In this document: in pieces, positions 1 to 7,586 of the stretch
Layout of the letters: each line of letters opens with the position of its first letter
How positions within the stretch are numbered: the first letter of the stretch is position 1
Source: Candidatus Odyssella sp.
GTDB taxonomy: Bacteria; Pseudomonadota; Alphaproteobacteria; Paracaedibacterales; Paracaedibacteraceae
Assembly (NCBI GenBank): GCA_020718185.1
Contig: DYSP01000009.1
Span: 1-44,428, forward strand
Direction: 5' to 3'
DNA: 44,428 nucleotides
The notes under the pieces: generated by a model
What the model saw: the letters and a program-made list of their open reading frames with translations, nothing else
What the model was told of the DNA's origin: nothing
Databases searched by the model: none
Made by a program: the position numbers and the translations under genes

Positions 1-31
1 CGATGACGCGGATTTTCTGATCTTTCATGAC

Positions 32-55
32 TTCTTACGTCGAGTTCACGTTAAA
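32..55 (+). repeat. Lone copy of a 24-bp dispersed repeat
   Basis: This stretch matches 22357-22380 at 22 of 24 positions, and an inverted, slightly diverged copy lies at 22191-22213. It is directly followed by a near-perfect 28-bp palindrome at 51-78 with one mismatched pair. At 22191-22378 the same sequence forms the ends of a composite palindromic element, so this is probably the right end of another copy whose left part lies outside the window. Nothing else is seen in positions 1-136. Confidence 0.6.
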
Positions 56-78
56 GCAACATAATTATATTGCTTTAA
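51..78. repeat. 28-bp AT-rich palindrome
   Basis: The sequence reads the same on both strands except for one central mismatched pair. Seventeen bases of it recur at 11712-11728, in the right arm of the palindromic element behind rpmG, so it belongs to a dispersed repeat. It lies downstream of the minus-strand gene that ends at 137 and could also act as a weak transcription end, but it has no proper T-tract. Confidence 0.45.
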
Positions 79-136
79 CTATAATATTGATTTTCTTGTC
101 ATACGAATCACCCCCCACATGACAAAAAATTAAAGA

Positions 137-1024
137 TCACTTACTCAACAGTTTCTCAAAATAATTTCTAAAGCTATCATCAAGGATAGGTTCCCCGCCT
201 TGAAAAGATAGCTTATGATCAATAATATTTTGACCCATCACAATTAAAGTTGCTGTTTTGGTCGCTGGCAAATAAATGCCTAAAGATTGCCAAACTGGAG
301 CCATTGTATAAATATCTTCCTTCACCCCAATAAGATCAAAATTACTAGGTGAAGCAACACCCCCATGACAATGGACAGAATTAGTTTGCACTGGATTTTT
401 ATTAGTGAAAGTAATTGGTTGTTCTTCAAAACTCATTAGTTCCACAGCCACTTGTACACTACTATTTCCTATAGTCCCTGCATTACTGCCATGAATAAAT
501 CCATGAAGGCGTAAAAGTTGAGGTACGTTATCATCAATCAGTCTTTGAAAAACCAAAAAGCAGTTTAACATTTCTGGCTGTCCAAAAAACTTTTTTATGG
601 CTTCTGTAGGTATTAATGAATAGGCCACATCAACATATCCCCAGTTAAAAACTGGATTATAAACATACACAACAGGAGCTGTTGGTAAATAATAAGTTTT
701 ATCCTGTTTGTAAAGAGATGTGGGTGGTACATTTCCATAATAAGCAATGATTTCATCGTTTGCCGGTGAGATAGGACGAACCATTAATTGATCTTCTTTA
801 GACAACCAGTTTTGATTTTTTAACACACCAGAAAGAGATTGTTCTTGTATCGCTAATTGTTGATCCATAAATAAAAAATCAAACTCATTATCGTCTTGTA
901 AAATAATTAATTCTTGATTGATACGAGAAAAATCAAATGTGTCATCATTGATTTCTTCCATCGCTAACACACTTTCAATTGGCGCGCATAAAAAGAAAAA
1001 CAAAAGAATATTATGGATTTTCAT
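137..1024 (-). CDS. Secreted protein of unknown function, 295 aa
   Basis: I do not recognise the family. The first 21 residues form a signal peptide: Lys at position 3, a hydrophobic stretch rich in Leu and Phe, and a small-residue cleavage site after about residue 21 (VLA-ME). The mature part is acidic at its N terminus and then mixed alpha/beta in character, with Gly- and Ser-containing segments near residues 175-235. There are no further membrane segments and no recognisable catalytic motif. It is probably periplasmic or exported. A perfect 17-bp hairpin separates its start from the next minus-strand gene, which also encodes a secreted protein. Coding potential is good: a long uninterrupted frame with sensible composition. 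Confidence 0.75.
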   Translation of the reverse strand: MKIHNILLFFFLCAPIESVLAMEEINDDTFDFSRINQELIILQDDNEFDFLFMDQQLAIQEQSLSGVLKNQNWLSKEDQLMVRPISPANDEIIAYYGNVPPTSLYKQDKTYYLPTAPVVYVYNPVFNWGYVDVAYSLIPTEAIKKFFGQPEMLNCFLVFQRLIDDNVPQLLRLHGFIHGSNAGTIGNSSVQVAVELMSFEEQPITFTNKNPVQTNSVHCHGGVASPSNFDLIGVKEDIYTMAPVWQSLGIYLPATKTATLIVMGQNIIDHKLSFQGGEPILDDSFRNYFEKLLSK

Positions 1025-1040
1025 CAGGCAACTTTCCCTT

Positions 1041-1084
1041 AAATTAACGTTTTTCCTACCAGCCTGCAGGAAAAACGTTAATTT
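1041..1084 (-). terminator. Perfect 17-bp hairpin between two secreted-protein genes
   Basis: Arms 1041-1057 and 1068-1084 are exact reverse complements around a 10-base loop. It lies 22 bp beyond the stop of the minus-strand gene 1107-1340 and just upstream of the gene starting at 1024, so it fits a transcription end for the former. A T-rich outer arm follows on the minus strand. It could instead be a stem in the leader of the downstream gene. Confidence 0.55.
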
Positions 1085-1106
1085 TAAGTAAATGATACCC
1101 TCTTAA

Positions 1107-1340
1107 TTAATTCATGATATCAACCATTGCTTCTTCATCACCATTTTTTTTCAGATATACAATATCTGGCTTTACATTCGATGCTCTTTTCCCAGGGCTT
1201 TTTGAATTGGGTCTTTCTATTTCTCTTTGTGGTGCTTGTTGTTGCAACCTTTCAGCCGCCTCACACAATGCTTCCAACGTTTTATCACTTGCGAAAATAG
1301 AAGTGGTAGATAGTAATCCTATTAAAAGAAATTTACACAT
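1107..1340 (-). CDS. Small secreted protein, 77 aa
   Basis: Residues 1-17 look like a signal peptide (hydrophobic core with Leu, Ile and Gly; cleavage near FAS). The rest is about 60 residues: a short predicted helix around residues 20-35 (EALCEAAERLQQQ), then a basic, Pro/Ser/Lys-rich segment and an acidic C terminus. No family is recognised. An AGGAG-like site lies just upstream of the ATG on the minus strand. The plus-strand frame that overlaps it almost completely lacks such features. The gene is divergent from the nrd operon, and the space between them holds the nrd promoter. Confidence 0.6.
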   Translation of the reverse strand: MCKFLLIGLLSTTSIFASDKTLEALCEAAERLQQQAPQREIERPNSKSPGKRASNVKPDIVYLKKNGDEEAMVDIMN

Positions 1341-1445
1341 ATAATTTTTTATCTCCTAATTATCTAATAAACCTATTAAATAACATGAATAATCTTTTGT
1401 TTAATTTCAATATTTTTTATCATTAATATTTTTCAAAAAAATAAA

Positions 1446-1493
1446 ACACTATATATTGACGATTGCGCACGATACACATACTATATATAGTGT
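1446..1493 (+). promoter_or_regulatory. nrdAB promoter with two NrdR-like boxes
   Basis: Two 16-bp sites resemble the NrdR consensus ACACTATATATAGTGT. Site 1478-1493 differs at one position and site 1446-1461 at four. Their starts are 32 bp apart, about three helical turns, which is the spacing typical of NrdR operators. A promoter fits between and over them: -35 TTGACG at 1456-1461, a 17-bp spacer, and -10 TACTAT at 1479-1484, so each core element overlaps one box. NrdR is known to repress ribonucleotide reductase genes according to ATP/dATP. The nrdR gene itself is not in this window. Confidence 0.75.
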
Positions 1494-1506
1494 AGTCATG
1501 GTGATT

Positions 1507-1824
1507 AGCACTAAATAAGCATTCCATAAATGATGTTTAGTCAAATCTTAAAAGGGAAACCGGAAAGAGACCACTGCATAATGCAGAGATTTTGAGATGA
1601 TTAACGTGTCAAGAGAACCGTAAAACCGGAATTTACTTTATGTAAATGAGGATTTGAGGATCGCATTGATACTGTTAAGGACTCAAAAGAACCATTATGC
1701 AATGGCCTCGAAAAACCGGTGCTGCCCCCGCAACTGTACGTGATTGCTGCTCTATAATACCACTAAGCCACGGCTTGGGAAGGTAAGAGCTGCACAAAAA
1801 AGTCACAGAGCCAGGAGACCTGCC
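1507..1824 (+). promoter_or_regulatory. Cobalamin (B12) riboswitch in the nrdAB leader
   Basis: The conserved core is clear: AGGGAA at 1553-1558, then after an insertion CCGGTGCTGCCCCCGCAACT at 1716-1735 (the B12 box region), the GCCAC...GGGAAGG segment near 1768-1783, and CCAGGAGACCTGCC at 1811-1824. The P6 stem is ACCGG 1559-1563 with CCGGT 1716-1720. In known cobalamin riboswitches its loop is short; here it holds a 143-nt insertion. The left boundary is approximate. Downstream, CTCC at 1916-1919 could pair with GGAG of the nrdA ribosome binding site (1931-1934), suggesting control of translation (inference). Adenosylcobalamin binding normally turns such genes off. Confidence 0.92.
1567..1709. 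repeat. 143-nt palindromic element inside the riboswitch P6 loop
   Basis: The ends 1567-1583 and 1693-1709 are inverted repeats matching at 15 of 17 positions. Inside, further arms pair in register: TTTTGAG with CTCAAAA, TTAACGTGTCA with TGATAC-T-GTTAA (one bulge), and ATTTAC with GTAAAT around a small central loop. The whole element can therefore fold as one long imperfect hairpin. Removing it restores a normal-looking B12 riboswitch P6 loop. A single end-like copy lies at 11752-11768. It resembles a miniature inverted-repeat element or a Rickettsia-type palindromic element; its class is not known to me. Confidence 0.75.
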
Positions 1825-1941
1825 AAAATTACAATTTTTAGCTTCGGACGGGGTGTATCGAATACGATCTGGTATGATGTGTAGTTTACTGTAAATCACC
1901 AGCCGTTTTTTCCCCCTCCATCTTTATTGAGGAGAGCTCTT

Positions 1942-3843
1942 ATGCAACAACTTTACGATTTTGACCAAAATGGCCATTTAGTATCCTTACCTAACAACCC
2001 TAAAGTCATTGATTTTCCTAAAAAGCCATCAGCCAAACTTTCCACTGATTGGCGGGTAGTAGTGGATCCAAAATCCATTATCCAAGATTCAACACGCGAT
2101 CAATTACTAACAGATTTTGGCAAAGAAACTCTAAATGATCGTTATCTGTTGCCCGGTGAGACTTACCAAGATATGTTTGCTCGCGTGGCCGCAGCCTTTG
2201 CGGATAATCAACAACATGCGCAGCGAATTTACGACTATATATCAAGGCTGTGGTTTATGCCCGCAACGCCAATCCTTTCTAATGGCGGTGCGAATCGAGG
2301 CCTTCCTATTTCGTGTTTTCTTAACTCAGTTAATGATGACTTAGATGACATTATGTCTATTTGGACAGAAAATGTCGCCCTTGCCTCACTTGGCGGCGGG
2401 ATTGGCACTTACTGGGGCAACGTGCGTTCTATTGGTGAATCTATCGGTAGGGCTGGCAAAACATCCGGTATCATTCCTTTCATTCATGTGATGGATGCGT
2501 TGACCTTGGCCATTAGTCAAGGATCACTACGTCGTGGATCAGCCGCAGTTTATCTAGATATTCATCATCCAGAAATTGAAGAATTTCTTGAAATTCGCAA
2601 AGCATCAGGTGATTTTAATCGCAAAAGTTTGAATTTGAATCACGGTATTGTGATCACCGATGACTTTATGGAAGCTGTTAAAGATGATCGCCCCTTTGGC
2701 CTTAAAAGCCCTAAAACGGGAGAAATTTTACGCTATGTTTCTGCCCGCGACTTATTTCAAAGGATTCTTGAAATTCGTCTGCAAACAGGTGAACCTTACT
2801 TGATTTTCATCGACGCTGCCAACCGCACTCTTTCTAAACATCAACGTGATTTAGGGTTAAAAATCACCATGTCGAATTTATGTAGCGAAATCTTTTTGCC
2901 CACAGGAACGGATCATTTAGGTCACCAACGTACCGCCGTTTGTTGTCTTTCCTCTCTTAATGCTGAAAAATGGGATGAATGGCATGATAATGAGACTTTT
3001 ATTGAGGATGTGATGCGCTTTCTTGACAATGTAATGCAAAATTTTATTGAAAATGCGCCTTCAAGTATGGCTCATGCCCGCTATTCCGCCATTCGTGAAC
3101 GCTCAGTTGGCTTAGGATTGATGGGATTTCACTCTCTTCTGCAATCAAAACAAATCCCCTTTGAAAGTGCATTAGCGAAATCATGGAACTTACGAATTTT
3201 CAAACATATTCGACGCGCAGCTGATGCGACTTCGGTTAAACTTGCCCACGAACGTGGATCATGCCTGGATGCTAAGGAATGCAATGTAATGGCGCGCTTT
3301 AGCCATAAAATAGCCATTGCGCCAACGGCTTCAATCAGCATCATTTGTGGTGGCACTAGTGCTTGTATTGAACCGATTCCGGCAAATATTTATACCCATA
3401 AAACATTATGCGGTTCCTCAACAGTTAAAAATCCGTATCTTGAAAAAACCTTAAATATTAAAGGAGAAAACACTGAAACCACTTGGCAATCGATCTTAGA
3501 AAATCAAGGATCTGTTCAACATTTATCTTGTTTAACGGATGATGAAAAAGCAGTATTTAAAACCGCTTTTGAAATTGATCAGCGCTGGGTGATTGACTTT
3601 GCGGGCGACCGAACCCCTTTTGTCTGTCAAGGACAATCGCTTAATCTCTATTTATCTTCTGACATTAATAAATGGGATTTGCTAATGCTGCATTGGACAG
3701 CCTGGCAACGTGGATTAAAAAGTCTTTATTACACACGCTCTAAATCAGTGCAACGTGCCCAATATGCAGGACAACAAGAAGCACAAAGTACATCGTTTGA
3801 CACCGTTCTTCGCGATTATGATGAATGTCTTTCATGTCAATAA
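1942..3843 (+). CDS. nrdA: Ribonucleoside-diphosphate reductase class Ia, large (alpha) subunit
   Basis: It reduces ribonucleotides to deoxyribonucleotides with NrdB. The visible features are those of NrdA: the first redox Cys in ISCFL near residue 125, the catalytic site NLCSE near residues 312-316 (Asn, Cys, Glu), the partner Cys in AVCCLSSLN near 334, the Tyr pair in YYTRS near the C terminus, and the terminal CLSCQ thiol pair. At 633 residues it is shorter than E. coli NrdA, and no N-terminal ATP cone is apparent, so allosteric control may be reduced. The start is ATG 1942 with AGGAG at 1930-1934; an upstream in-frame TTG at 1927 lies inside that site. It overlaps nrdB and is controlled by the NrdR boxes and B12 riboswitch upstream. 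Confidence 0.95.
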   Translation: MQQLYDFDQNGHLVSLPNNPKVIDFPKKPSAKLSTDWRVVVDPKSIIQDSTRDQLLTDFGKETLNDRYLLPGETYQDMFARVAAAFADNQQHAQRIYDYISRLWFMPATPILSNGGANRGLPISCFLNSVNDDLDDIMSIWTENVALASLGGGIGTYWGNVRSIGESIGRAGKTSGIIPFIHVMDALTLAISQGSLRRGSAAVYLDIHHPEIEEFLEIRKASGDFNRKSLNLNHGIVITDDFMEAVKDDRPFGLKSPKTGEILRYVSARDLFQRILEIRLQTGEPYLIFIDAANRTLSKHQRDLGLKITMSNLCSEIFLPTGTDHLGHQRTAVCCLSSLNAEKWDEWHDNETFIEDVMRFLDNVMQNFIENAPSSMAHARYSAIRERSVGLGLMGFHSLLQSKQIPFESALAKSWNLRIFKHIRRAADATSVKLAHERGSCLDAKECNVMARFSHKIAIAPTASISIICGGTSACIEPIPANIYTHKTLCGSSTVKNPYLEKTLNIKGENTETTWQSILENQGSVQHLSCLTDDEKAVFKTAFEIDQRWVIDFAGDRTPFVCQGQSLNLYLSSDINKWDLLMLHWTAWQRGLKSLYYTRSKSVQRAQYAGQQEAQSTSFDTVLRDYDECLSCQ

Positions 3844-4949
3844 CAAAAATGGAATCCTCTAAAATGACGACTGGAACGTTAATTCAAATTGATCCTCTTA
3901 CCTTAATTGGCAAAGGGGTTTGCGGATTGCTCGAGCCAACAGGAAGTTATAATGTTAGCCGCTATCCCTGGGCGTATGATTATTGGAAACGTCAACAACA
4001 AATTCATTGGATGGGGGAAGAAGTTCCCTTGGGTGAAGATGTAAAAGACTGGCGCAATGATGAAAAACTTTCCCCTGCAGAGCGTAATCTTTTAACTCAG
4101 ATTTTTCGGTTTTTTACTCAATCCGATATTGAAGTCAGTGATAACTATTTCAAACGCTACATCCCCATTTTTCAACCATTAGAAATTCAGATGATGGTGG
4201 CAGCATTTAGCAATATTGAAACCGTGCATATTGATGCTTATGCACTTTTGTTAAAAACAATGGGAATGCCAGAGTCAGAATTTAGTGCCTTTAAAAATTA
4301 TGAAGCAATGCGTAACAAGGCCGACTACATGCATAGTTTTGGTACAAAAACATGTGCCGATGTGGCGCGCACTCTTGCAATGTTTGGCGCATTTACCGAA
4401 GGAATGGCTCTATTCGCCAGCTTTGCTATGTTAATGCATTTTCCACGATTTAATAAAATGAAAGGCATGGGGCAAATTGTGTCTTGGTCCGTTCGTGATG
4501 AAAGTCTTCATTGCGAAGCGATGATTCGCCTTTATCATGAATGGAACCGCGAAACAGGCTCTGTCACTAAAAGTGTAGCCGAAGATATCATAGACGTTGC
4601 CAAAACAATGGTAGATCTTGAAGATACGTTTGTGGATCTCGCCTTCTCACTTGGCGATTTAAATGGAATGCGTGCGCAAGATGTGAAAGCCTATATTCGT
4701 TATATTGCTGATTGGCGTTTAACACAATTAAAACTTACCCCACTTTATGGATATTTTGTGGCCGAATCAGGGGCTTATCAACAGAAAAAACCCCACCCTC
4801 TTCCGTGGCTTACTGAAATTTTAAATGGTGTTGAACATGCGAATTTTTTTGAACAACGAGCAACCGAGTATTCAAAAGCGGCTACCAAGGGTTTATGGGA
4901 AGGTTCTGCAGGAGTCTGGCAATTATTTGATGCGCAAAACCAAAAATAA
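3825..4949 (+). CDS. nrdB: Ribonucleoside-diphosphate reductase class Ia, small (beta) subunit
   Basis: The beta subunit holds the diiron-tyrosyl radical cofactor used by NrdA. Iron-ligand motifs are visible: ERNLL near residue 87, ExxHxxxY in IETVHIDAY (two metal ligands followed by the radical Tyr four residues later), and DESLHCEA with Glu and His. The radical Tyr is therefore present, as expected for class Ia rather than Ic. The frame opens at ATG 3825 inside nrdA, overlapping it by 19 bases. Other in-frame ATGs at 3834, 3849 and 3864 are possible starts, and the last one agrees best with family N termini. None has a strong ribosome binding site, so translation may be coupled to nrdA. Confidence 0.94.
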   Translation: MSFMSITKMESSKMTTGTLIQIDPLTLIGKGVCGLLEPTGSYNVSRYPWAYDYWKRQQQIHWMGEEVPLGEDVKDWRNDEKLSPAERNLLTQIFRFFTQSDIEVSDNYFKRYIPIFQPLEIQMMVAAFSNIETVHIDAYALLLKTMGMPESEFSAFKNYEAMRNKADYMHSFGTKTCADVARTLAMFGAFTEGMALFASFAMLMHFPRFNKMKGMGQIVSWSVRDESLHCEAMIRLYHEWNRETGSVTKSVAEDIIDVAKTMVDLEDTFVDLAFSLGDLNGMRAQDVKAYIRYIADWRLTQLKLTPLYGYFVAESGAYQQKKPHPLPWLTEILNGVEHANFFEQRATEYSKAATKGLWEGSAGVWQLFDAQNQK

Positions 4950-5020
4950 GGCCGTGTATTTGGCCTTAAACTACCCTGAGTTCGATATAAAAATTGCAGA
5001 AAATGTATAAAAACGAAGAA

Positions 5021-5137
5021 ATCGGTCATCACGAGGCTCCGAAGCTTTAGCGAAGGAGATGTGGTGATCCAGAAAAGATATGATTATGAAGGCTATTTTC
5101 TGGATGGCCACGTCACTTTGCTCCTCGCCATGACGAT
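5021..5137. repeat. REP-like palindromic repeat, copy 1
   Basis: The outer arms GTCAT...GAGG and CCTCGCCATGAC, and the inner arms GTGGTGATCCA and TGGATGGCCAC, pair into a long imperfect hairpin. The same layout recurs at 22244-22327, and a left-arm remnant lies at 38685-38722. Palindromes of this kind (GTCATTGCGAGG...GTGGCAATCCAG) are widespread in Rickettsiales-type genomes (established knowledge of the repeat type). It lies between nrdB and the next gene and may also end nrd transcription. A smaller AT-rich inverted repeat follows at 5168-5193. Confidence 0.7.
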
Positions 5138-5220
5138 TCCTTTTAACTTTCTTAAACTTAAATTATAATTTACTAAATTCATATTTAGTAAATTACTTTT
5201 TTTCAAAAATAGGCTCTTTT

Positions 5221-5523
5221 GTGGAAACCGTTGTAAAATCTTTACTTAAATCTGGCAATATAGTTGCTTCTAGAATTTCGTATTCACCACAATCTGTTGA
5301 AGGCACTGAAGCAAAACCAACAATGATGGCTAAATATGCAATTTATGAAGTTTCACCTATCATCGCAAAATTGTTAGAAGAATTTGTTATTGCAAAATAC
5401 AATTTTCAGCGCATTATTGACTATTTTAAGCTAGCTCCCTTAGCCTATGCCACTGCCCAAGAAATCTTAAAAAAAGATCAAACATTAAGACAAAGATTTA
5501 CTGATATACCCGTCATGAATTAA
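5221..5523 (+). CDS. Hypothetical protein, 100 aa
   Basis: No family is recognised. It starts at GTG with only a weak AGG upstream. The sequence is soluble-looking, with a central predicted helix (YEVSPIIAKLLEEFVIAKYN, about residues 42-61) followed by a second helical segment. There is no signal peptide or membrane segment. A strong rho-independent terminator at 5606-5648, about 80 bases beyond the stop, supports a real transcript. It may be a small standalone gene or the remnant of a larger one. Confidence 0.45.
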   Translation: METVVKSLLKSGNIVASRISYSPQSVEGTEAKPTMMAKYAIYEVSPIIAKLLEEFVIAKYNFQRIIDYFKLAPLAYATAQEILKKDQTLRQRFTDIPVMN

Positions 5524-5605
5524 GATAAAAAAAAAGAAACGTATAAAACCAATATCACCCCAAGAACAAGTAGTAACTTCGTCAGAACAAGAATAAAATC
5601 TTACC

Positions 5606-5648
5606 TGACCCTTTAAGTTTTTAATGAATTTAAAGGGTCATTTTCTTT
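5606..5648 (+). terminator. Rho-independent terminator
   Basis: TGACCCTTTAA at 5606-5616 pairs perfectly with TTAAAGGGTCA at 5630-5640, and a T-rich tract follows directly. It ends the transcript of the 100-residue gene and possibly nrdAB read-through. Confidence 0.85.
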
Positions 5649-5733
5649 TTTTTAATATTTCTCTTCTAATAATTCAAAACATGATGATGATTCATTTTCT
5701 TATCATGCAATATCTTATACGGAGATCTATTTT

Positions 5734-6294
5734 ATGCATTCTCTTTTCAAGACTATAATATTTATTGCCACAATTTCTTCTGCACTAGCTATGGAAACGG
5801 AAATGGTCGATGTCAGCAGCCTTTCTGCGCCTCCTCTTCACCAGACAGAACAGATTGCTGAACCATCTAGCGCCAACCCAGTTTTTATTGTTGAGCCATC
5901 CTTTAGCGCAGAAAATGAGGACCATTATATTCCCGCCAGATTAAATACTCTGTATGATGTAGAAAATATTGGATGGGAAGTATGTTGCCTGACAACAAGC
6001 AGAAAATTTTGGACATTTATGACTGGCCCACTTAGTTTTCTTGGTGGCGTTGCAAATTCTGTTAAAACAGCTTTATCAACCACCGCAGTCGTTATAAGTG
6101 ATAATACAATTAAAAAATGGTTAGGCGTTGCAGCCACCATCTCCAGCATTAGCTCATTTACCTGCAACGTGCATCTTATGGCACAAGGCGCGCCACAATT
6201 TCACAGCATGAACTGGGAGAAATCGAAGAAAATCCAGCCTTATTATAGAAAAGTATATGCCCACTACACCGCTTTTAAAGTACAATCATGGTGA
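5734..6294 (+). CDS. Membrane/secreted protein of unknown function, first part of a probably frameshifted gene
   Basis: Residues 1-19 form a signal peptide ending in ALA. A Ser/Pro-rich linker follows, then hydrophobic segments at about residues 92-117 and 128-150 that may be membrane helices. An AGGAG-like site (GGAGA) lies upstream of the ATG. The last residues after about position 181 look unlike the rest. The next frame (6257-6652) carries two more hydrophobic segments and overlaps by 38 bases. One extra reading-frame step in the T/A run near 6274 would join them into a protein of about 300 residues with two helix pairs. I see no homologue to name. Confidence 0.55.
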   Translation: MHSLFKTIIFIATISSALAMETEMVDVSSLSAPPLHQTEQIAEPSSANPVFIVEPSFSAENEDHYIPARLNTLYDVENIGWEVCCLTTSRKFWTFMTGPLSFLGGVANSVKTALSTTAVVISDNTIKKWLGVAATISSISSFTCNVHLMAQGAPQFHSMNWEKSKKIQPYYRKVYAHYTAFKVQSW

Positions 6295-6652
6295 TCATCA
6301 AATTACTCAGATTGATCAAAAAAAATTACAAGAGTTAGAGAAACGATACAAAAACCTCACCGAGCTTAGTCATTGTGAAAAATCGTGTTTCTCATATTCA
6401 AACTGCATTCTACGCAATACTCAATCAGCAGCAGAAATTACGGCTCATTTGCTGGATGCGCTGAATATTGTTATGGTTCCACTCGCAACGATTCCGGTTT
6501 GGCATAACGACACATTGGCTGCTTTAAATATTGCTATTTTGTGCGTGGAAGGGGTTAACATTGTTGTCAAAGAAATTATTAAGCGGGCTCAATTAACAAA
6601 TAACTCTATGATAAAGTTAGAAAAAGCACTGTTAGGTGATAATAATGTTTAA
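6257..6652 (+). CDS. Second part of the probably frameshifted membrane protein
   Basis: This frame begins inside the preceding gene and has no ribosome binding site of its own. After a charged, helical, coiled-coil-like stretch (about residues 21-42, rich in Lys, Glu and Leu), hydrophobic segments lie at about 62-80 and 88-106, followed by a basic C terminus. Its layout repeats that of the first part, so the two together probably formed one protein. Whether this is a disruption, a sequencing indel in the TTTTAAA run, or two separate genes cannot be settled here. The required shift is +1, so a standard -1 slippery site does not explain it. Confidence 0.45.
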   Translation: MPTTPLLKYNHGDHQITQIDQKKLQELEKRYKNLTELSHCEKSCFSYSNCILRNTQSAAEITAHLLDALNIVMVPLATIPVWHNDTLAALNIAILCVEGVNIVVKEIIKRAQLTNNSMIKLEKALLGDNNV

Positions 6653-6655
6653 AAG

Positions 6656-6925
6656 TTAAGTAGGCTGAAGAGTAAGCGCAAGCGCATGAACGCCATTTTT
6701 TATTTCATCATCTAACACGGTATAAACGGATCGATGTTGTTCAACTTTTGACATACCCATAAATTTTTTGGAACTCATTTTAATGCGAAAATGGGTTCCT
6801 CCCTTTAACGCATCGGGGTTATGATTAGCGTGCTTTTCAGATTCATCAACAATAAGTAATATATCCGGGTTAAACTCATTTGTAAGTTTGCGAGAAATAA
6901 TTTCTTGTACCAGCGTGTTTTTCAC
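6656..6925 (-). CDS. bolA: BolA family protein
   Basis: The 89-residue sequence fits BolA-like proteins, which act with monothiol glutaredoxins in iron-sulfur handling and stress response. The family core is visible: VDESEKHANH near residues 26-35, GGTHFRIKM near 41-49, and KVEQHRSVYTVL near 59-70. The conserved His of HANH and HRSVY are present. The start is GTG at 6925. It is divergent from the J-domain gene, and the space between their starts is only about 45 bases. This bolA/J-protein pairing is common in alphaproteobacteria. Confidence 0.88.
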   Translation of the reverse strand: MKNTLVQEIISRKLTNEFNPDILLIVDESEKHANHNPDALKGGTHFRIKMSSKKFMGMSKVEQHRSVYTVLDDEIKNGVHALALTLQPT

Positions 6926-6970
6926 AGGAATACTCTTGATAATTTAACGTCTAATCACCATACTTGTCGC

Positions 6971-7534
6971 ATGTTTAGAAAATTTACGCAATGGTTTGAT
7001 AACCCACCCCCTAAAAGTGCACCGGAAAACTATCCGTGTGACCACCAAGGCTGTATAGAAGCGGGTGTTTATAGAGCCCCAAAGTCACGGCACCAATTAA
7101 ATAAAGGCGCCAACGATTGGTATTGGCTATGCCTGATACACATTCGTGATTACAATAATGCCTGGAATTACTACTCGAATATGTCTGAATCAGAGGTATG
7201 GGAAGAACGCCATAGTGATGTCACTTGGGACAGACCCACTTGGTCAGTTGAAAATAATCAAAAAAATCAATCATTTCAGTATAAATTCAATGACCCCTTT
7301 GGCTTTTTTGGGGATACTCATACCGCCGCCCCTACGCCCAGCAAAAATCCTGATCAAGAAGCCCTTGATACATTGCAGCTATCTATCCCCTTTACACGAC
7401 AAGAATTACGGGTCAATTATCGTAAACTTGTTAAGCAGTATCACCCCGACACAAATAAAGATAATCCTGCCGCTGAAGAAATGATCCGCAAACTCAATCA
7501 AGCTTATTCTCATTTGCAAAAAATGATTTCATAA
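6971..7534 (+). CDS. J-domain (DnaJ-like) co-chaperone
   Basis: J-domain proteins stimulate the ATPase of DnaK/Hsp70. The C-terminal 65 residues hold the J domain, with the HPD motif in KQYHPDTN near residue 160 and flanking helices. The N-terminal part has a Cys/His-containing region (CDHQGC near residue 25, then LCLIHI) and Trp/Tyr-rich stretches typical of the alphaproteobacterial family found beside bolA. I chose ATG 6971 because the N terminus MFRKFTQWFD matches family starts; a longer frame from 6905 would run through the bolA start. No membrane segment is seen. Confidence 0.85.
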   Translation: MFRKFTQWFDNPPPKSAPENYPCDHQGCIEAGVYRAPKSRHQLNKGANDWYWLCLIHIRDYNNAWNYYSNMSESEVWEERHSDVTWDRPTWSVENNQKNQSFQYKFNDPFGFFGDTHTAAPTPSKNPDQEALDTLQLSIPFTRQELRVNYRKLVKQYHPDTNKDNPAAEEMIRKLNQAYSHLQKMIS

Positions 7535-7586
7535 TTTTAAAGATGCTTGCAAAAGCAAAAATGCTCTCACCAATGCAGATAAGGAT

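Noticed and set aside
1114-1344. Plus-strand open frame of 76 codons
   Set aside because: It is the antisense of the small secreted-protein gene, which has a signal peptide and a ribosome binding site.
1675-1899. Minus-strand open frame of 74 codons
   Set aside because: It lies entirely antisense to the B12 riboswitch, whose conserved structure explains the sequence.
6257-6294. Programmed -1 frameshift in the overlapping membrane-protein frames
   Set aside because: The second frame is +1 relative to the first, and the TTTTAAA run is not placed as a -1 slippery heptamer.
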